Position numbers and translations under genes: made by a program | Origin: Panorpa germanica | Lineage: Eukaryota > Arthropoda > Insecta > Mecoptera > Panorpidae | Reading direction: 5' to 3' | DNA length: 64,000 nucleotides | Assembly (NCBI GenBank): GCA_963678705.1 | Contig: OY783203.1 | Location: 38,626,347 to 38,690,346, forward strand | Part shown: in pieces, positions 12,078 through 22,385 of the stretch | Numbering within the stretch: position 1 is the first letter of the stretch | Layout of the letters: every line of letters begins with the position of its first letter | The notes under the pieces: model-generated | Told to the model about the DNA's origin: nothing | Database searches by the model: none | The model's input: only the letters and a program-made list of their open reading frames with translations

Positions 12078-12135
12078 GCTACAAGAAAGCGTACAACAAG
12101 CGGTAAATGACGAAACCGTGCGTATGAAGTGGCTT
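12078..12135. repeat. Short dispersed repeat (CTACAAGAAAGCG)
   Basis: About 55 bp nearly identical to 24345-24400 (GCTACAAGAAAGCGYACAAC and GGTAAATGACGAAAC). It may be the end of a larger transposon that also includes 11850-12035, but only this part is shared with the 24-kb locus. Confidence 0.55.
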
Positions 12136-13483
12136 AAATCTCAGCATTTAAATTACCACTGCTGTCTGTCAGTCTTTCGACTATATCTTTACTTTTGACG
12201 TCATCACGTGCGGAATAAAATATGTTTCCAAGATTCATTACATTGTACTTCTATATGTGAATCTTTCTGAATAGCAAGTAGATGCGGATATCAGTATCCG
12301 TATACGAGTATATAAACTTACATATATACGAGTTCATGATATCTAATTTACATAAGCTTTATAGCGAAAGATCGTGTTATTGTTATTCGAAGACCGAGGG
12401 ATTCTACTATTACGTATATATTTTATTTAAAAAATGACAATATTCCGTATCATTTTAAGAGAGCACGAAAACACCAAGGTTTACTTAAGAGGGGTGTTAA
12501 GATGCTCGTAAGAACAGAAACGGATCAGGAGAAAAGAGAAGACGTACCAGGGCCGTAGTAAAGACAGAAGGGGCTTGATATAGAATACAATGCCTTAAAT
12601 TAAAATGCCTATGCCCTGTCTTAAATACCTTAAAAACCAATCCAAACGTCGTGCAGTGGATTCAAACACAAATATGAGATTTAAATGTTTTAATTCAGAA
12701 AATACTTGTTAAATATTAAGTATCATTCCCACTCAATCGCTTCATTTTAATTTTGTATTTAATTTAAATTGTTTATCATATGGCAATGCGTGTAGTCATT
12801 CACAGTACCATTTTTAATTTAATTTATTTTTTAAGTTTTCTTAGTTTTTTTAGAACCTTACAAGGTTTTAAATTAAAAATATAAAATTAAGAATAACGAA
12901 TGATAAAAAAATAAAGAATGATAAAATTAACTTGTTTAAATTGCGGTAATATAACAAAAAGAATATATATATATAATTTCTTGTTCAATTTGTATCTACC
13001 TAATATATTGTATTATTTTTCACGTGTAAAGATTTTTCTTTTCAGGTATCACAGCCGTGTAGGTCCTCCATTCTTCTGCGTTGATAGTACGCCACTGCCT
13101 ACGCCTGAATACTATTCTTATAATACTCTTCTACAGCATTTCTTATGTATCTTATTAAACACACAGAATATGGCAACATTTAACTTACTTTGAATTTTCT
13201 AAATATGTTTTTGACGTCAAACAACTCGTTATTGCAAAATATGAAAATACATTTATAAAAATAGTAAAGTCAAATGCAACAAAATTCTATTCTAAGACTC
13301 CGTGCATCGTCGCAGAGAAAAAGTCTTTGGTATTCTTGTATTTGTATTTTGTTTATCATTGCTTAGAAGTACTACACGATACCGTAGGACACCGTATAAC
13401 GTCGCGACGCATCGCTTTGTACAATACGTGTAACTTTTAAAACACAAATGACTTTTATATATTGTAGAATAACTGAAGTATAA
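12136..13483. other. No gene seen
   Basis: Mixed AT-rich DNA. A purine-rich stretch at about 12455-12600 and a patch at 13045-13110 are slightly GC-richer, but I recognise no domain. The open frames at 12918-13193 (plus) and 13292-13555 (minus) have no motif. Confidence 0.5.
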
Positions 13484-13605
13484 GGCTGAGTTCACACGAC
13501 ATTGTACTAAATGTTTTTTTGCAGTATAAATATTATCGAATAAATAGTGCCGCATACATTTTATATAGAATTATTCACACGACGTTTGTACTGCAAAAAA
13601 ACGAA
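13484..13605. repeat. Repeat piece with GGCTGAGTTCACACGAC end
   Basis: Begins GGCTGAGTTCACACGAC after TA and repeats the motif once, as TTCACACGACGTTTGTACTG at about 13572. An inverted pair, TTTTTTTGCAGTA and TACTGCAAAAAAA, lies within it. The end resembles those of the TTA-flanked MITEs here (GGC...CACAC), so it may be a rearranged relative. No matching second end is visible. Confidence 0.45.
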
Positions 13606-13844
13606 CACATATATAAAATGTTAGGAAAAAGGTTGTTACTTTTAAATATACACTGGAGCTGTTAACACCATTGTACATTTACTCATATCAGAAATTAAAA
13701 CTAGTAAATAAAATGTAGCATGAAATTAACCAAAAATAACTATTATTAAAAACCTTTTCGTTGACAGAAACTGAAATCTACAACAAAATCAGCTTTTCAG
13801 CTTGATCTTCGTAAAATCAAAGATATTATTTTCATCCTATATAT

Positions 13845-14110
13845 TATAGTGTTCCAAGTGTATATTTATATATTTATTTGTTTATATGCTCCAGCGATTT
13901 GTATGGTGACTCTAAAACGGCTCCATGCATCTTTTTGAAAATTTTGTAAAGAAGAAAAAGACTCGGATTTTTCCCCGTCATTTTGGAAAAACTAAAAATA
14001 TTTTTTTTTCTTTTTACTCTATAACTTTTAATTCGTAAAAAATAGAAAGTTGAAATTTGGCATGAAAATTAGAAATTGAATAATTAGAAGAAGTAGGCCC
14101 AGTAGGAAAC
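13845..14110 (+). repeat. Dispersed repeat family G
   Basis: About 260 bp present in inverted orientation at 24010-24290. Shared blocks are GTGTTCCAAGTG-type, GCGATTYGTATGG, TCGGATTTTTCCC, AACTTTTAATYCGTAAAA and TTGAAATTTGGCATG. No frame is conserved and no termini are defined. Confidence 0.6.
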
Positions 14111-14797
14111 TTTGGAGAAAACTTAAATTTTTGATTACTTAATAATGAAATATGTTATTAAAAAAAAAAAGAATTCAAAATTCAAAAATTTTATTTGGGG
14201 GCACCGGGGCGGTTTTTGCCGAGAGTAAAAATTGGGCTAGAAAGTTGAAATTTTATATATGGGCTAACTTTGGTACGTAATTTACAAATCGAAAAAAAAA
14301 TCCCAAATTTTGGAAAAAAAATTGGTCAAAACGAATAAATTGAAAATATTTTATATTTTCTTGAAAAAAATATATTTTTTTTTGTAATTTATATGAAAAA
14401 TAATTTATTATTGAACGAGTTAAATATTTAAATTTGAAAATAGAATTAAAATTTGAAATGAAAATACCAATTACTTCGTTAGATTCAAATCGTACACACT
14501 AAAAAAGTATTATTAAAGTTTCGTTTCATATTCAAAGTTATGAATACGGTCGAGTTAGATGAGTCATGCGGCTTATATCTAGCGTACAGATTCCGCACGT
14601 AGATTCTTTTAAATTATATAAGCTTAGCTCTTAGTAGAGAAATGGAAAACTACCCCGGATTCATTAGGGTAGTGAAGTAGTGGTATATCTATCTCACTTT
14701 AACATTGCAACCCTTACAATCTGCAGCTAGAATATTAAAAATGCCTTTGTTAAAATGCAAGCAACACCCTTCTGACAGATATAACATATTCTTAATC

Positions 14798-14799
<2 letters not shown>
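14111..14799. other. No gene; A/T-run-rich sequence
   Basis: The style matches family G (long A runs, a GGGGCACCGGGGCGG patch near 14198), and it may be an extension of that repeat. No coding signal was seen. Confidence 0.45.

Positions 14800-14878
<79 letters not shown>
14800..14878. repeat. (AT)n microsatellite, about 39 units
   Basis: Uninterrupted alternating AT dinucleotide run of about 79 bp. It creates artificial open frames on both strands (YIYI repeats) that are not genes. Confidence 0.97.
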
Positions 14879-14880
<2 letters not shown>

Positions 14881-15425
14881 CGAAGGGAGGAATGCAGCCA
14901 TCTTGTTTGTACGATACGTCTATTATATAAAATGTATAGGCCTGCTTGTTCTACCGCTATACAGAGGGGGCGAAGCAAACCCCAAATGATTCTATGATTA
15001 AAATAAATCTTGTTTGAAAAAAAAATAAAAAATGGATTCTTTCGTTTTCTACCAATTTGAAAAGAAACGTTATTTGTTTATTTACCGCCGGATTATTTTC
15101 GATGCTGTGTTCTATCACCGAGGATCCCTCTTACCATGCTGGCAATTTATATATATATATATATATTTTGTTGAATTCAAATACGCATTGTTGCACACAT
15201 AGTTCGTGTTTACAGGGCAAAGATTCATGTATCCGTACACGAACACGAAAATTTTCCGATTTCGACCGACATTTCGTGCACTCCTACTTTAGGATAATCT
15301 ACCCTGAAATTAAATTACAATAAGCGTTCTTTTTTTAAAGTTTGGTGCTCTTTTTATCTTGGCGTTCGATGCACCTGCACCTTTGGCATGCCCCTCGGAG
15401 TGACACTTTTAAATAACATATATTA
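14879..15425. other. No gene; short (TA)n at 15148-15168
   Basis: A second short TA run lies at 15148-15168. The 88-codon frame at 15057-15323 runs through it and looks spurious. Nothing else was recognised before the MITE at 15426. Confidence 0.55.
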
Positions 15426-15840
15426 TGCCGATTTTACGCCAGAAAAAAAGTTTAATAAAATACGAACAAAAACTTGTTTTTACGAACAAAAGCACCAATG
15501 TTTACACCAAAACAGTTCTTAAAACATTTTTGTCTTTTGTTACTGATTTAGTGAACAAAACACATTCCCATCTGGAGTTGGTAAGAACAAAGGAAAACAC
15601 GTTTGTTGTTGTTTTTTAGTCTGCTTGGTTTGAACACACAGTTTTGTTTTTTGTGAATATTTGCAATTATCAGTTGTTATTTATCATATTTATAAATTTT
15701 ATAGGACACGCAGAAAAACACTAAAAACAGTCTGTTTTCGAAAAACAGAACAGTTTTAAAATGACACAAAACATGTTTTTGTTTTGTTTTTTTGACAATA
15801 AAACTGTTTTCAAAACTGTCTCTCTGGTGTGAAACCGGCA
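15426..15840 (+). mobile_element. TTA-flanked TGCCGG MITE, complete (415 bp)
   Basis: Both inverted ends are present: left TGCCGATTTTACGCCAG and right CTGGTGTGAAACCGGCA. A 3-bp TTA lies on each side (15423-15425 and 15841-15843). A TTA/TAA target duplication and GGC-like ends with CACAC are hallmarks of PIF/Harbinger-type MITEs; that superfamily call is inference. The interior is non-coding and A/T-run rich, with self-complementary CTGTTTTCGAAAAACAG blocks. Related truncated copies are 6609-6938 and 44523-44965. Confidence 0.85.
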
Positions 15841-15843
15841 TTA

Positions 15844-16404
15844 AATCAATACAACGTAGAAACTCTAAATTATTTCCTTCCCTATGTTTCAATGTTATGC
15901 TTTTTTATGCATAGAACTGGAAATGTAGGGATGCTGTGCAACGTAAAAGGTTTGAAACTCCGAATTTAATGACGTTGTAGACGAATTTAGTCGTGTTCCC
16001 TCGGGATCTACACTCGTAGCATGAAGTATCCCCATTATATTTCTTATTGCGTTTTCGAATTATCATTTTAATTTAAGAAATATCAGAAAAAATAATATAC
16101 GTTCTATGAGTAGAAAGAATCACCCAAAACTGATTTATTGCAGGCCACGTCATATGTAATTCTTACTTTTAGTTTACTAGAAACGCCGTAAAACATGAAA
16201 ATGCAATAATTTTTTTATTAGATTGATTTGATTCAAAACAAAAGGTGAGGGTATATCCAATAATTACCCAAATTTAATAGAAAAAATAGTGTTAAAAGCA
16301 GAATAATATGCTTTGAAATCTAAATTTTACTATAACCATTACCATTAAAACTCATTTTCTACGAGGAGTTTGAAATATTAACTAAAATATTTTAATACTG
16401 TCTT
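15844..16404. other. No gene seen
   Basis: AT-rich sequence. No transposon ends or repeated blocks recognised. Confidence 0.55.
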
Positions 16405-16475
16405 ACCCAGGTAGAAAATGAAGCTTATGACAAATTAACAAATATGAAATTGCATTTCAAGAAAATTTTCTACAT
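16405..16475. mobile_element. CAGGTAGAA-family MITE, short deletion copy
   Basis: CCAGGTAGAAAATGAAGCTT at the left and AAAATTTTCTACATG at the right enclose only about 45 bp, so both ends are kept and most of the interior is deleted. Confidence 0.55.
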
Positions 16476-16992
16476 GTGTATTGGTGGTTTATAAAAAAAT
16501 AAATGAAGTGCATCACTTTACTGTTCGACCGCAGCATCGTCTTGTTCATATCACTATTTTCACGTCGTTGTTATTTTTATGATTAAACATGATATTTGAT
16601 ATTTTACGCAACCTACATTTACCCTAGATGATATTCGCGTATGATCGAGCAGATAACGAAGAAACTTGATATTGAATAAATAATATCAAGAAGAAAGAAA
16701 AGTCACAGAATTAAAATATCAAATCAATTATCGTCATTAAATATCGATATATTCGATATTGTATCCTCATCTCTACTATGAAATTGCACGTTCTGAAAGT
16801 TAGTTTGAATGTGTTTGTAACGTGACTAGACATGTTTGACTGTTCTACAGGAATTATTTAGCTGTTGCGTGCGAATTAAAAGTTTGAACAAGGGATGTAC
16901 TTCGTTCTCGTTAAGGGTATAAACAAAGGAGCTTGAGAGAGAAATGAGACGATTTTTAGATGTTGTGTATATTTACTTAAATTTTAACTCAT
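16476..16992. other. No gene seen
   Basis: AT-rich sequence with a TATCGATATATTCGATAT patch at about 16741. Nothing recognised. Confidence 0.5.
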
Positions 16993-17155
16993 CCCAGGTA
17001 GAAATATTCTTGCAGTACAAGATTCATAGTTGTTAGCTTACCACAAGCTAATTCACCATCCATTTCTCATATAGAAATTGCATTTCAATGCAGTTGCACA
17101 CTTGCTAGCTTGCTATAAGGTAATGTAAGTGTTACATTGCGTTACATTTTGGAAT
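16993..17155. mobile_element. CAGGTAGAA-family MITE copy
   Basis: Starts ATCCCAGGTAGAAATATTC and carries the interior blocks TTAGCTTACCACAAGCTAAT, TCTCATATAGAAATTG and GTTACATTGCGTTACATTTT. The right inverted end is degraded (TTTTGGAATG in place of TTTTCTACCTGGG). Confidence 0.7.
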
Positions 17156-18752
17156 GTTGATTATTAATGCTGTTGATCATAATAGAGATATTCAAGAAGG
17201 TGACCAAATTAGAACGCCCCGCAACATGAAAGTTACGGTGCTGCCACAGTTTGATAAAATATAGTGTGAGACTATGAAGCGCTAATATTTAAATTATGTA
17301 TTATTATTTAAATTTAATTATATACTCGTATAAAAAATGTATTATTTCAAAAGTGAATCCCAAATTGAAATAAGATAAAAAAAAACACCTCGTATTTAAT
17401 ACAGTGAACCTACTACAGTAACCACATCTATTATTATGTGTTTTTTGCAATTGACTTTTTATTTCAAAAAGCTAAAATAAATTTCTTGAGCTCCGCTATT
17501 AAAACAAACTAGAAATAATAACACTAGAAGGTATTAGCTAGTAAATATTGACAGCAAAAGCAAACACTGTCAAAACATGTTTATTCATAATTTCTTTAGG
17601 GCAAACATCCAATCTGTTGGGCTATAAGTTATACACCTACATCATTATATTAATACCGAAAATATCAAATTGATTCTAGTTGATTCCCTTGTCTATAATT
17701 GTCTAATATTTTCTTATTTTTTTTGGATTTTTTTTTTTTTTGACATATAAAGATTGTAAGAAAATAGGTAGATATTTATACTAATTCTATATTGCTCTTA
17801 TAGTACGAGATTCAACTGTTTCTTAATCTGGGAGCCTCTCAAAATAAGACCGCGAGTACTTTTATTATATTTCATTTTATTAATTTTATCATTTTTTTGA
17901 AAATAATTTCGTTCACTTATTTTGAAGCTAAAATATAATTCATTTTTAATAGTTTAGTTTAGTAATAGTAAAAAGTTCTCTCACTTTTATAAAAAACTTT
18001 AAATTCACGTAACTGTGTTTGATGGGTATGTACACTGTACAGTGTACACACATACGAGTATATATATGTATATCAATATACGGTGCACTGTAAAACTGAG
18101 GCAATATGACGTACATATATAAAACTTGATCCATATCTTCAATAAATGATAAATAAAACTTGACAAAAATAAAATTGAAAAATGGTATTAACACATAGGT
18201 ATATAATATAGGAGTATCACACATATACCAACCGTGAAATACAAAATATAACTTTACAAAAAATAAAATACAATAAAACATGATTTTTATGAAATAATAT
18301 AAAAATTTTAATATTTGTACATAAAAACCAATATTAAAAAATTTATATATTTTGTATACTCATTTACATATTTTTCATTTTCATATTCTTAATTTAATAA
18401 TGAAAAATTCATGTCAATTATACTTTTTTATGTATAAGATAAATTGTTGTGCAAGTTTACTGAAATTGTCCGAGACTAACGTCACGTTTTATGCAGTGTT
18501 TTAGTTCTTATTTGGAATGCACTGAACGCGCATGCATCAGTAGTATATTTAATATTATTTGTTATATTAAATACAATTATTTCTATTTCTTATTCTAATA
18601 ATAGTTTAAATTCAGTTCAATAAAAATCCACTGTACTATCATGTTTCTAGTTTTAGTTTTAGAAAATTTAAAATTTACATACTTCTAAAATGAAATCTAA
18701 ATCAAACATAGGTAACGTTTACCCATATTGCTTTATACTGCAGTATTCTTAA
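17156..18752. other. AT-rich DNA, no gene seen
   Basis: No element recognised. The 111-codon minus-strand frame at 17946-18281 is rich in F, Y and I from AT-rich codons and shows no domain, so I treat it as chance. Short TATATG runs occur near 18055-18120. Confidence 0.55.
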
Positions 18753-19015
18753 CGATACAGTGGGCGAGAGCGTTGATGCTTGACACTGACTGCTGTTTCT
18801 TCGGGTTCAATTCCCGGACCAGAGTTATATTTTCTGGGTTTGGTTGTTATCAAGTTAAATTGATTATATACATACATAATCATAAACTTATTAAGCAGCT
18901 ATGTAGTGAACATATATGAGGCCACGGCACCATAAAAACTGTCAACATAATATGAGGTCGTCGGTGATAAAACTCCGTATCGGACATAGGCCGACGTTAA
19001 ATAAAATAAATAAAA
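18753..19015 (+). mobile_element. tRNA-derived SINE, fullest copy
   Basis: A short retroposon with an internal RNA polymerase III promoter. The box-A-like TGGGCGAGAGCG is at 18761-18772 and the box-B-like GGTTCAATTCC is at 18804-18814, a spacing typical of tRNA-derived heads. A tRNA-unrelated body follows (ATATTTTCTGGGTTTGGTTG, ACATATATGAGGCCACGGC, CATAAAAACTGTCAACA), then a 3' end GGCCGACGTTAAATAAAAT with an A/T-rich tail. The copy is about 250 bp. At least eleven further partial copies lie in this window on both strands. The head could come from a Ser/Leu-type tRNA (GGCCGAG core in sister copies), which is tentative. Confidence 0.85.
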
Positions 19016-19600
19016 AAATTAAATTAAATTAAAATAAACTTACTATATTTAATACAAGAAATAAAAATTTTAATTAAAATATTGAAAGAGTATCTGAGAA
19101 TGAGAAATATTAAATATATATATCGATTATATATATACTCGTATATTTATTTAATTGATCTGTCTTTTGGAGCACTATAATCAAATTTGCAGTTCTACTA
19201 AATTGATAATATAACTAATCTAAACCTTTCCAAATTCCTTTTTCCTTTCTTTTCTTTTAGTTCTCTTTCCCATATCATTAATTTACTTTCATATTTTATT
19301 TTCTTTCTTCTTTAACTCCCCACTCATTCGTTTTCTTCCTTCGCTTTCCTGTATTCCCCGTCCTCCTCTTTTTCCATTCTCTTCCTTCCCTCAGCTATTC
19401 GTACATATTCATCTCCTTCCCATCAAGTGACAGTTCCTCCACGATTCTTTTATACTTTTGCCTCTTACCCCAAGTTTCTCCCTCTTTCTCCTTCATTTTT
19501 TTATGTACTTCTCCATAAACCTGCATACTTCTATCCCTATTTCCTTTAAATAAATCTCCTATTTTTTTCTTATCAATCCTAAACTCGCATTCTCCCATTA

Positions 19601-20011
19601 GGGGCTATCCAAAAATTACATCAAAAAAAATTTCTGCTATTCTGACTCTTCTTCCCACCCCATTTGTGTGACGTCACACATTTCAATTAATAGTTTTTTT
19701 TGTGATATTTTATAGTTTTATTTAAGGTTTTGGATTTGGAACTGACCTTTTCTCTTTCTTTTCTCTCATAGAAATTTATACTTATATTTCGAATGTATAT
19801 TTATTTTTTCTTTAACTCCTATTTTACTTTTTCTTTTAAACCCGTTATTTAGGTTAAAACCTTAAACTAACACTAAAACTCAGTGAGTGGGAATGGGGCT
19901 TTACTATTCCATTTTTCAGACCTTCTAAATTTGACATTGCATGTGACGTCACAAGGCTTGTCACAATTTGTGGACCCCCTTAAACTTGCGTGTGACGTAA
20001 TAGATGGTCCC
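19601..20011 (+). mobile_element. TTA-flanked GGGGCTATCC MITE, full length
   Basis: The left end GGGGCTATCCAAAAATTACA and right end GTGTGACGTAATAGATGGTC (then CC) are imperfect inverted repeats, flanked by TTA at 19598-19600 and 20012-20014. It is 411 bp, including a nested piece of another MITE at 19844-19901. Interior blocks GTGTGACGTCACACATTTCA and CTTGTCACAATTTGTGGACC recur at 6021, 46078, 59855 and 61240. The TTA duplication suggests a PIF/Harbinger-type transposase. It is inserted in the retrotransposon remnant at 19210-20115. Confidence 0.8.
19844..19901. mobile_element. Nested right end of AGGCTCC-type TA MITE
   Basis: Matches the right arm of the element at 1232-1469 (TTAGGTTAAAACCTTAAACT, then GTGGGAATGGGGCTT) and is followed by TA at 19902-19903. 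The left arm is missing, so the insertion was later truncated or only one end survives. Confidence 0.6.
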
Positions 20012-20115
20012 TTAAATGTATATCTCCGCAGACCGTCCCCTCCATTTCTTTCCAATACTTATTGCCCTTCTCTCATTTCCCTTTCTGAATCTTGCAGTAT
20101 CTATTTATGCGAATA

Positions 20116-20727
20116 TGTATTTCCAATATATAATCGTGTAGCGAACTACAACTATATACTCATACCAAGTAAATGAAATCATATACTCGTCCTATGTGCC
20201 TTACAAAAATAAACATGCATACGCTATATAAAGTAATAACAAGAAAATATTTGAGGTATTTGATTTTCAATAAATTTTCAAAAGTATGTGCCATATTGTT
20301 TCAGAGTCGTTTTAGTGTATGAAAAAAAGGGGCGATAAAAACACGCTATTATTGTTTACATATCAAGATTGAACATAATATTTTTAGGGTAAAAGATGTA
20401 CCAAACAATATGTGGTATTGAGAATTTAATTTTGAAATTATATTATGCTATATACCATATAAATTGAATATTCTTTTTCGGGATTTTGTATACGTTTTAG
20501 AAATATGTGGGGGAAATAGTTTAGAACCAAAAATGTTTGCTTTTAAAAATAGCATTGAATTTTAATAAAAAAAAAACTCATTAATAAAAGAGTATGTTTG
20601 GAAATTCAACCCGTGAGCAAAAATACACCTAATGAATATTTTAAATATTAACACAAGAATTTTTTTTTACAGAGATTCATTTTTGAAATATATTAACGTC
20701 AGAGTTGAAACACCGACTACCTAATAC
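20116..20727. other. No gene seen
   Basis: AT-rich sequence. No element recognised. Confidence 0.5.
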
Positions 20728-20850
20728 TATGCGATTAGTTTGACAATTCAGTGATTTTTAAAAAAAAAAACGTTTTACTTCTCAATAAAAGATATTTTTT
20801 CGGCAAAAAGCGCTTTATTTATCAACACAGCTTCCTTTAAGGGGGAGCTA
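20728..20850 (-). mobile_element. Mariner 3' terminal fragment
   Basis: Read on the minus strand it contains GTTGATAAATAAAGCGCTTT, the end of the mariner coding region (VDK-stop) and its 3' untranslated tail, running to an end that matches the terminal repeat of the sister copies (GCGATTAGTTTGACAATTCA on the plus strand). Nothing of the catalytic region remains. Confidence 0.7.
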
Positions 20851-20859
20851 AGGTTTCAA

Positions 20860-21350
20860 CTTTTCTTTTTTATTTTCTTTTTATTTATTTATGTTATTGT
20901 ACAACATATTAAGTTTATTCTGTAAAAATTTGAAGTCAATTGGAGTAAAACTGTCAGAGATATAGACTTTTAGGTCTTCACCTCTCTGGTCTGGTTTCGT
21001 TTTTCTTTGAAACTTTTAAATACGGTTTTTCACACATAACTTTTTCAGAGTCGGTGCCCTCTCTAGCTCAAAATCTAATGGACCGATCCTTTTGAAACAT
21101 TGCACACTCTTTCTTTACATAAATGCTGAGGTAACGTATTTTTCTTTTAATTTTTAATTTTAACATATTTTAAAATAACAAGGTTTCTAATTTCTTTTAT
21201 AAAAAAAAAAATCGGTATTTTGACTTTTAAGTGTAAAAAAATTGAAAAATCAATAAAAAAAAAAAAAGAAAAACTCAACAGCGATATCTGCAGAAGCTTA
21301 TCAACTAATAAAACCATTTTGGCATTTCGATTTCAGAAAATCCAGTGAGT
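20860..21350. repeat. Dispersed repeat family H
   Basis: A block containing GAAGTCAATTGGAGTAAAAC, AATCTAATGGACCGATCC and TTATCAACTAATAAAACCAT. The last block recurs at about 37918-37975 (TTATCAACTAATGAAATCAT followed by TTTCAGAAAYCAC). It abuts the mariner fragment. No coding frame and no inverted ends were seen. Confidence 0.45.
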
Positions 21351-22127
21351 GGCTTTACCTTCAACTGTGCGAAGAAACTGTAAACAATATTTTGAAGAAG
21401 GTCGATACCGACATCATTCTTGCGTTACACTGAAAAGCGGATTTTTTGACACTCGTCCCAATTTTCATTTTACGTAGTATACGTTTGCTTCTTTTTGCAA
21501 TGATAATCCTATAAGTAATAGGTATCCTAAGACTGGAATAAGACTTATCAGGAAATTTGTATGACGTAATTTTATTCCCTGTTCTATCTTTTGCAAAACT
21601 CACAAGCCGCTACTGTTAAAAATATATTCATTTGATAATAACATAATAATCAATACAAAGGAACAAGAAAATCATATTAACTAAATTACAATCAAACCTA
21701 TATCAAATATCTGTCAAATTTTCTAGGTTATGTAGGTAAATGTTGAATATATACGTTTCAATGAAACTATACACAAAACCTCAATTATAATAGAACAACA
21801 CCTTAAATGAATAACGTCGACTGTTTCACAATGCCTAAATACTCGTACATAAAACAAAGAAACCATATATGAAAAGCAGTTGTAGGGTGCTGAAGTTAGA
21901 AAGGTACAGTTTTACACAAAGAAATATATTTTGTCTCTTTCACTCATCAACTTAGAAAGAGAAAATTATGTTTCGTTTTCGCGGTTGTTTCGGTACATTT
22001 TCTAGAGCGTGATGGACAACGTGGGTTAATAAATTATAAGGACTGAGCAACAAGAGCAACCTGACCTCCACAATTTTGTTTCTGTATATTTAGGTAGAGG
22101 CTATGCTGCCAGTTTGTACATTATTTA

Positions 22128-22133
<6 letters not shown>
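21351..22133. other. No gene seen
   Basis: AT-rich sequence. The 80-codon minus-strand frame at 21361-21603 shows no family motif. Confidence 0.5.

Positions 22134-22213
<80 letters not shown>
22134..22213. repeat. (AT)n microsatellite, about 40 units
   Basis: Uninterrupted alternating AT run of about 80 bp, almost the same length as the one at 14800-14878. Confidence 0.97.
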
Positions 22214-22215
<2 letters not shown>

Positions 22216-22248
22216 AGAATTTTACAGTAACCACTGTTGTATTTCTTG

Positions 22249-22385
22249 TATAGAGTGTTTCAATAAGAGCGCCGGATTTAGTATCATCTCATATAAAACT
22301 AAGACCCTTTATATACATATAATTTGTATTAAGGTGTTTTTATGAGATGATACTACATCTGGCACTCTTATCGAAAGAGCCTATA
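22249..22385. mobile_element. Palindromic MITE (137 bp)
   Basis: Imperfect inverted arms of about 50 bp: left TATAGAGTGTTTCAATAAGA... and right ...GCACTCTTATCGAAAGAGCC. Both arms include a perfect AGTATCATCTCATA / TATGAGATGATACT pair. About 35 bp of spacer separates the arms. The ends lie at TATAG / CTATA, compatible with TA insertion. No coding capacity. It would fold into a long hairpin if transcribed. Confidence 0.75.

Larger units (their letters stand above)
19210..20115 (-). pseudogene. Non-LTR retrotransposon ORF remnant (split)
   Basis: The flanks of the MITE at 19601-20011 are strongly pyrimidine-rich on the plus strand, so purine-rich coding-like on the minus strand. If the MITE and one TTA are skipped, one frame runs across the join: KEMEGTVCGDIHL continues into MGECEFRIDKKKIGDLFKGN and then MQVYGEVHKKMKEKEGETW. 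The lysine/glutamate-rich style matches non-LTR retrotransposon proteins of the kind at 26799 and 30838, but I do not recognise a specific domain. It degrades into stops below about 19395. The element call is inference; the frame continuity across the insertion is seen directly. Confidence 0.55.

Noticed and set aside
14705-14989. Open frames on both strands through the AT array (94 and 83 codons), also 63554-63802
   Set aside because: The YIYIYI repeats come from the AT microsatellites; no protein signal exists outside the repeat.
17946-18281. 111-codon minus-strand frame with many Phe, Tyr and Ile
   Set aside because: Residues follow from AT-rich codons; there is no signal peptide plus domain pattern and no support from composition change.
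18753-18830. Possible true tRNA gene at the SINE head
   Set aside because: Box A- and box B-like motifs are present, but no cloverleaf with a paired acceptor stem can be made out and the sequence continues into the SINE body seen in many copies.
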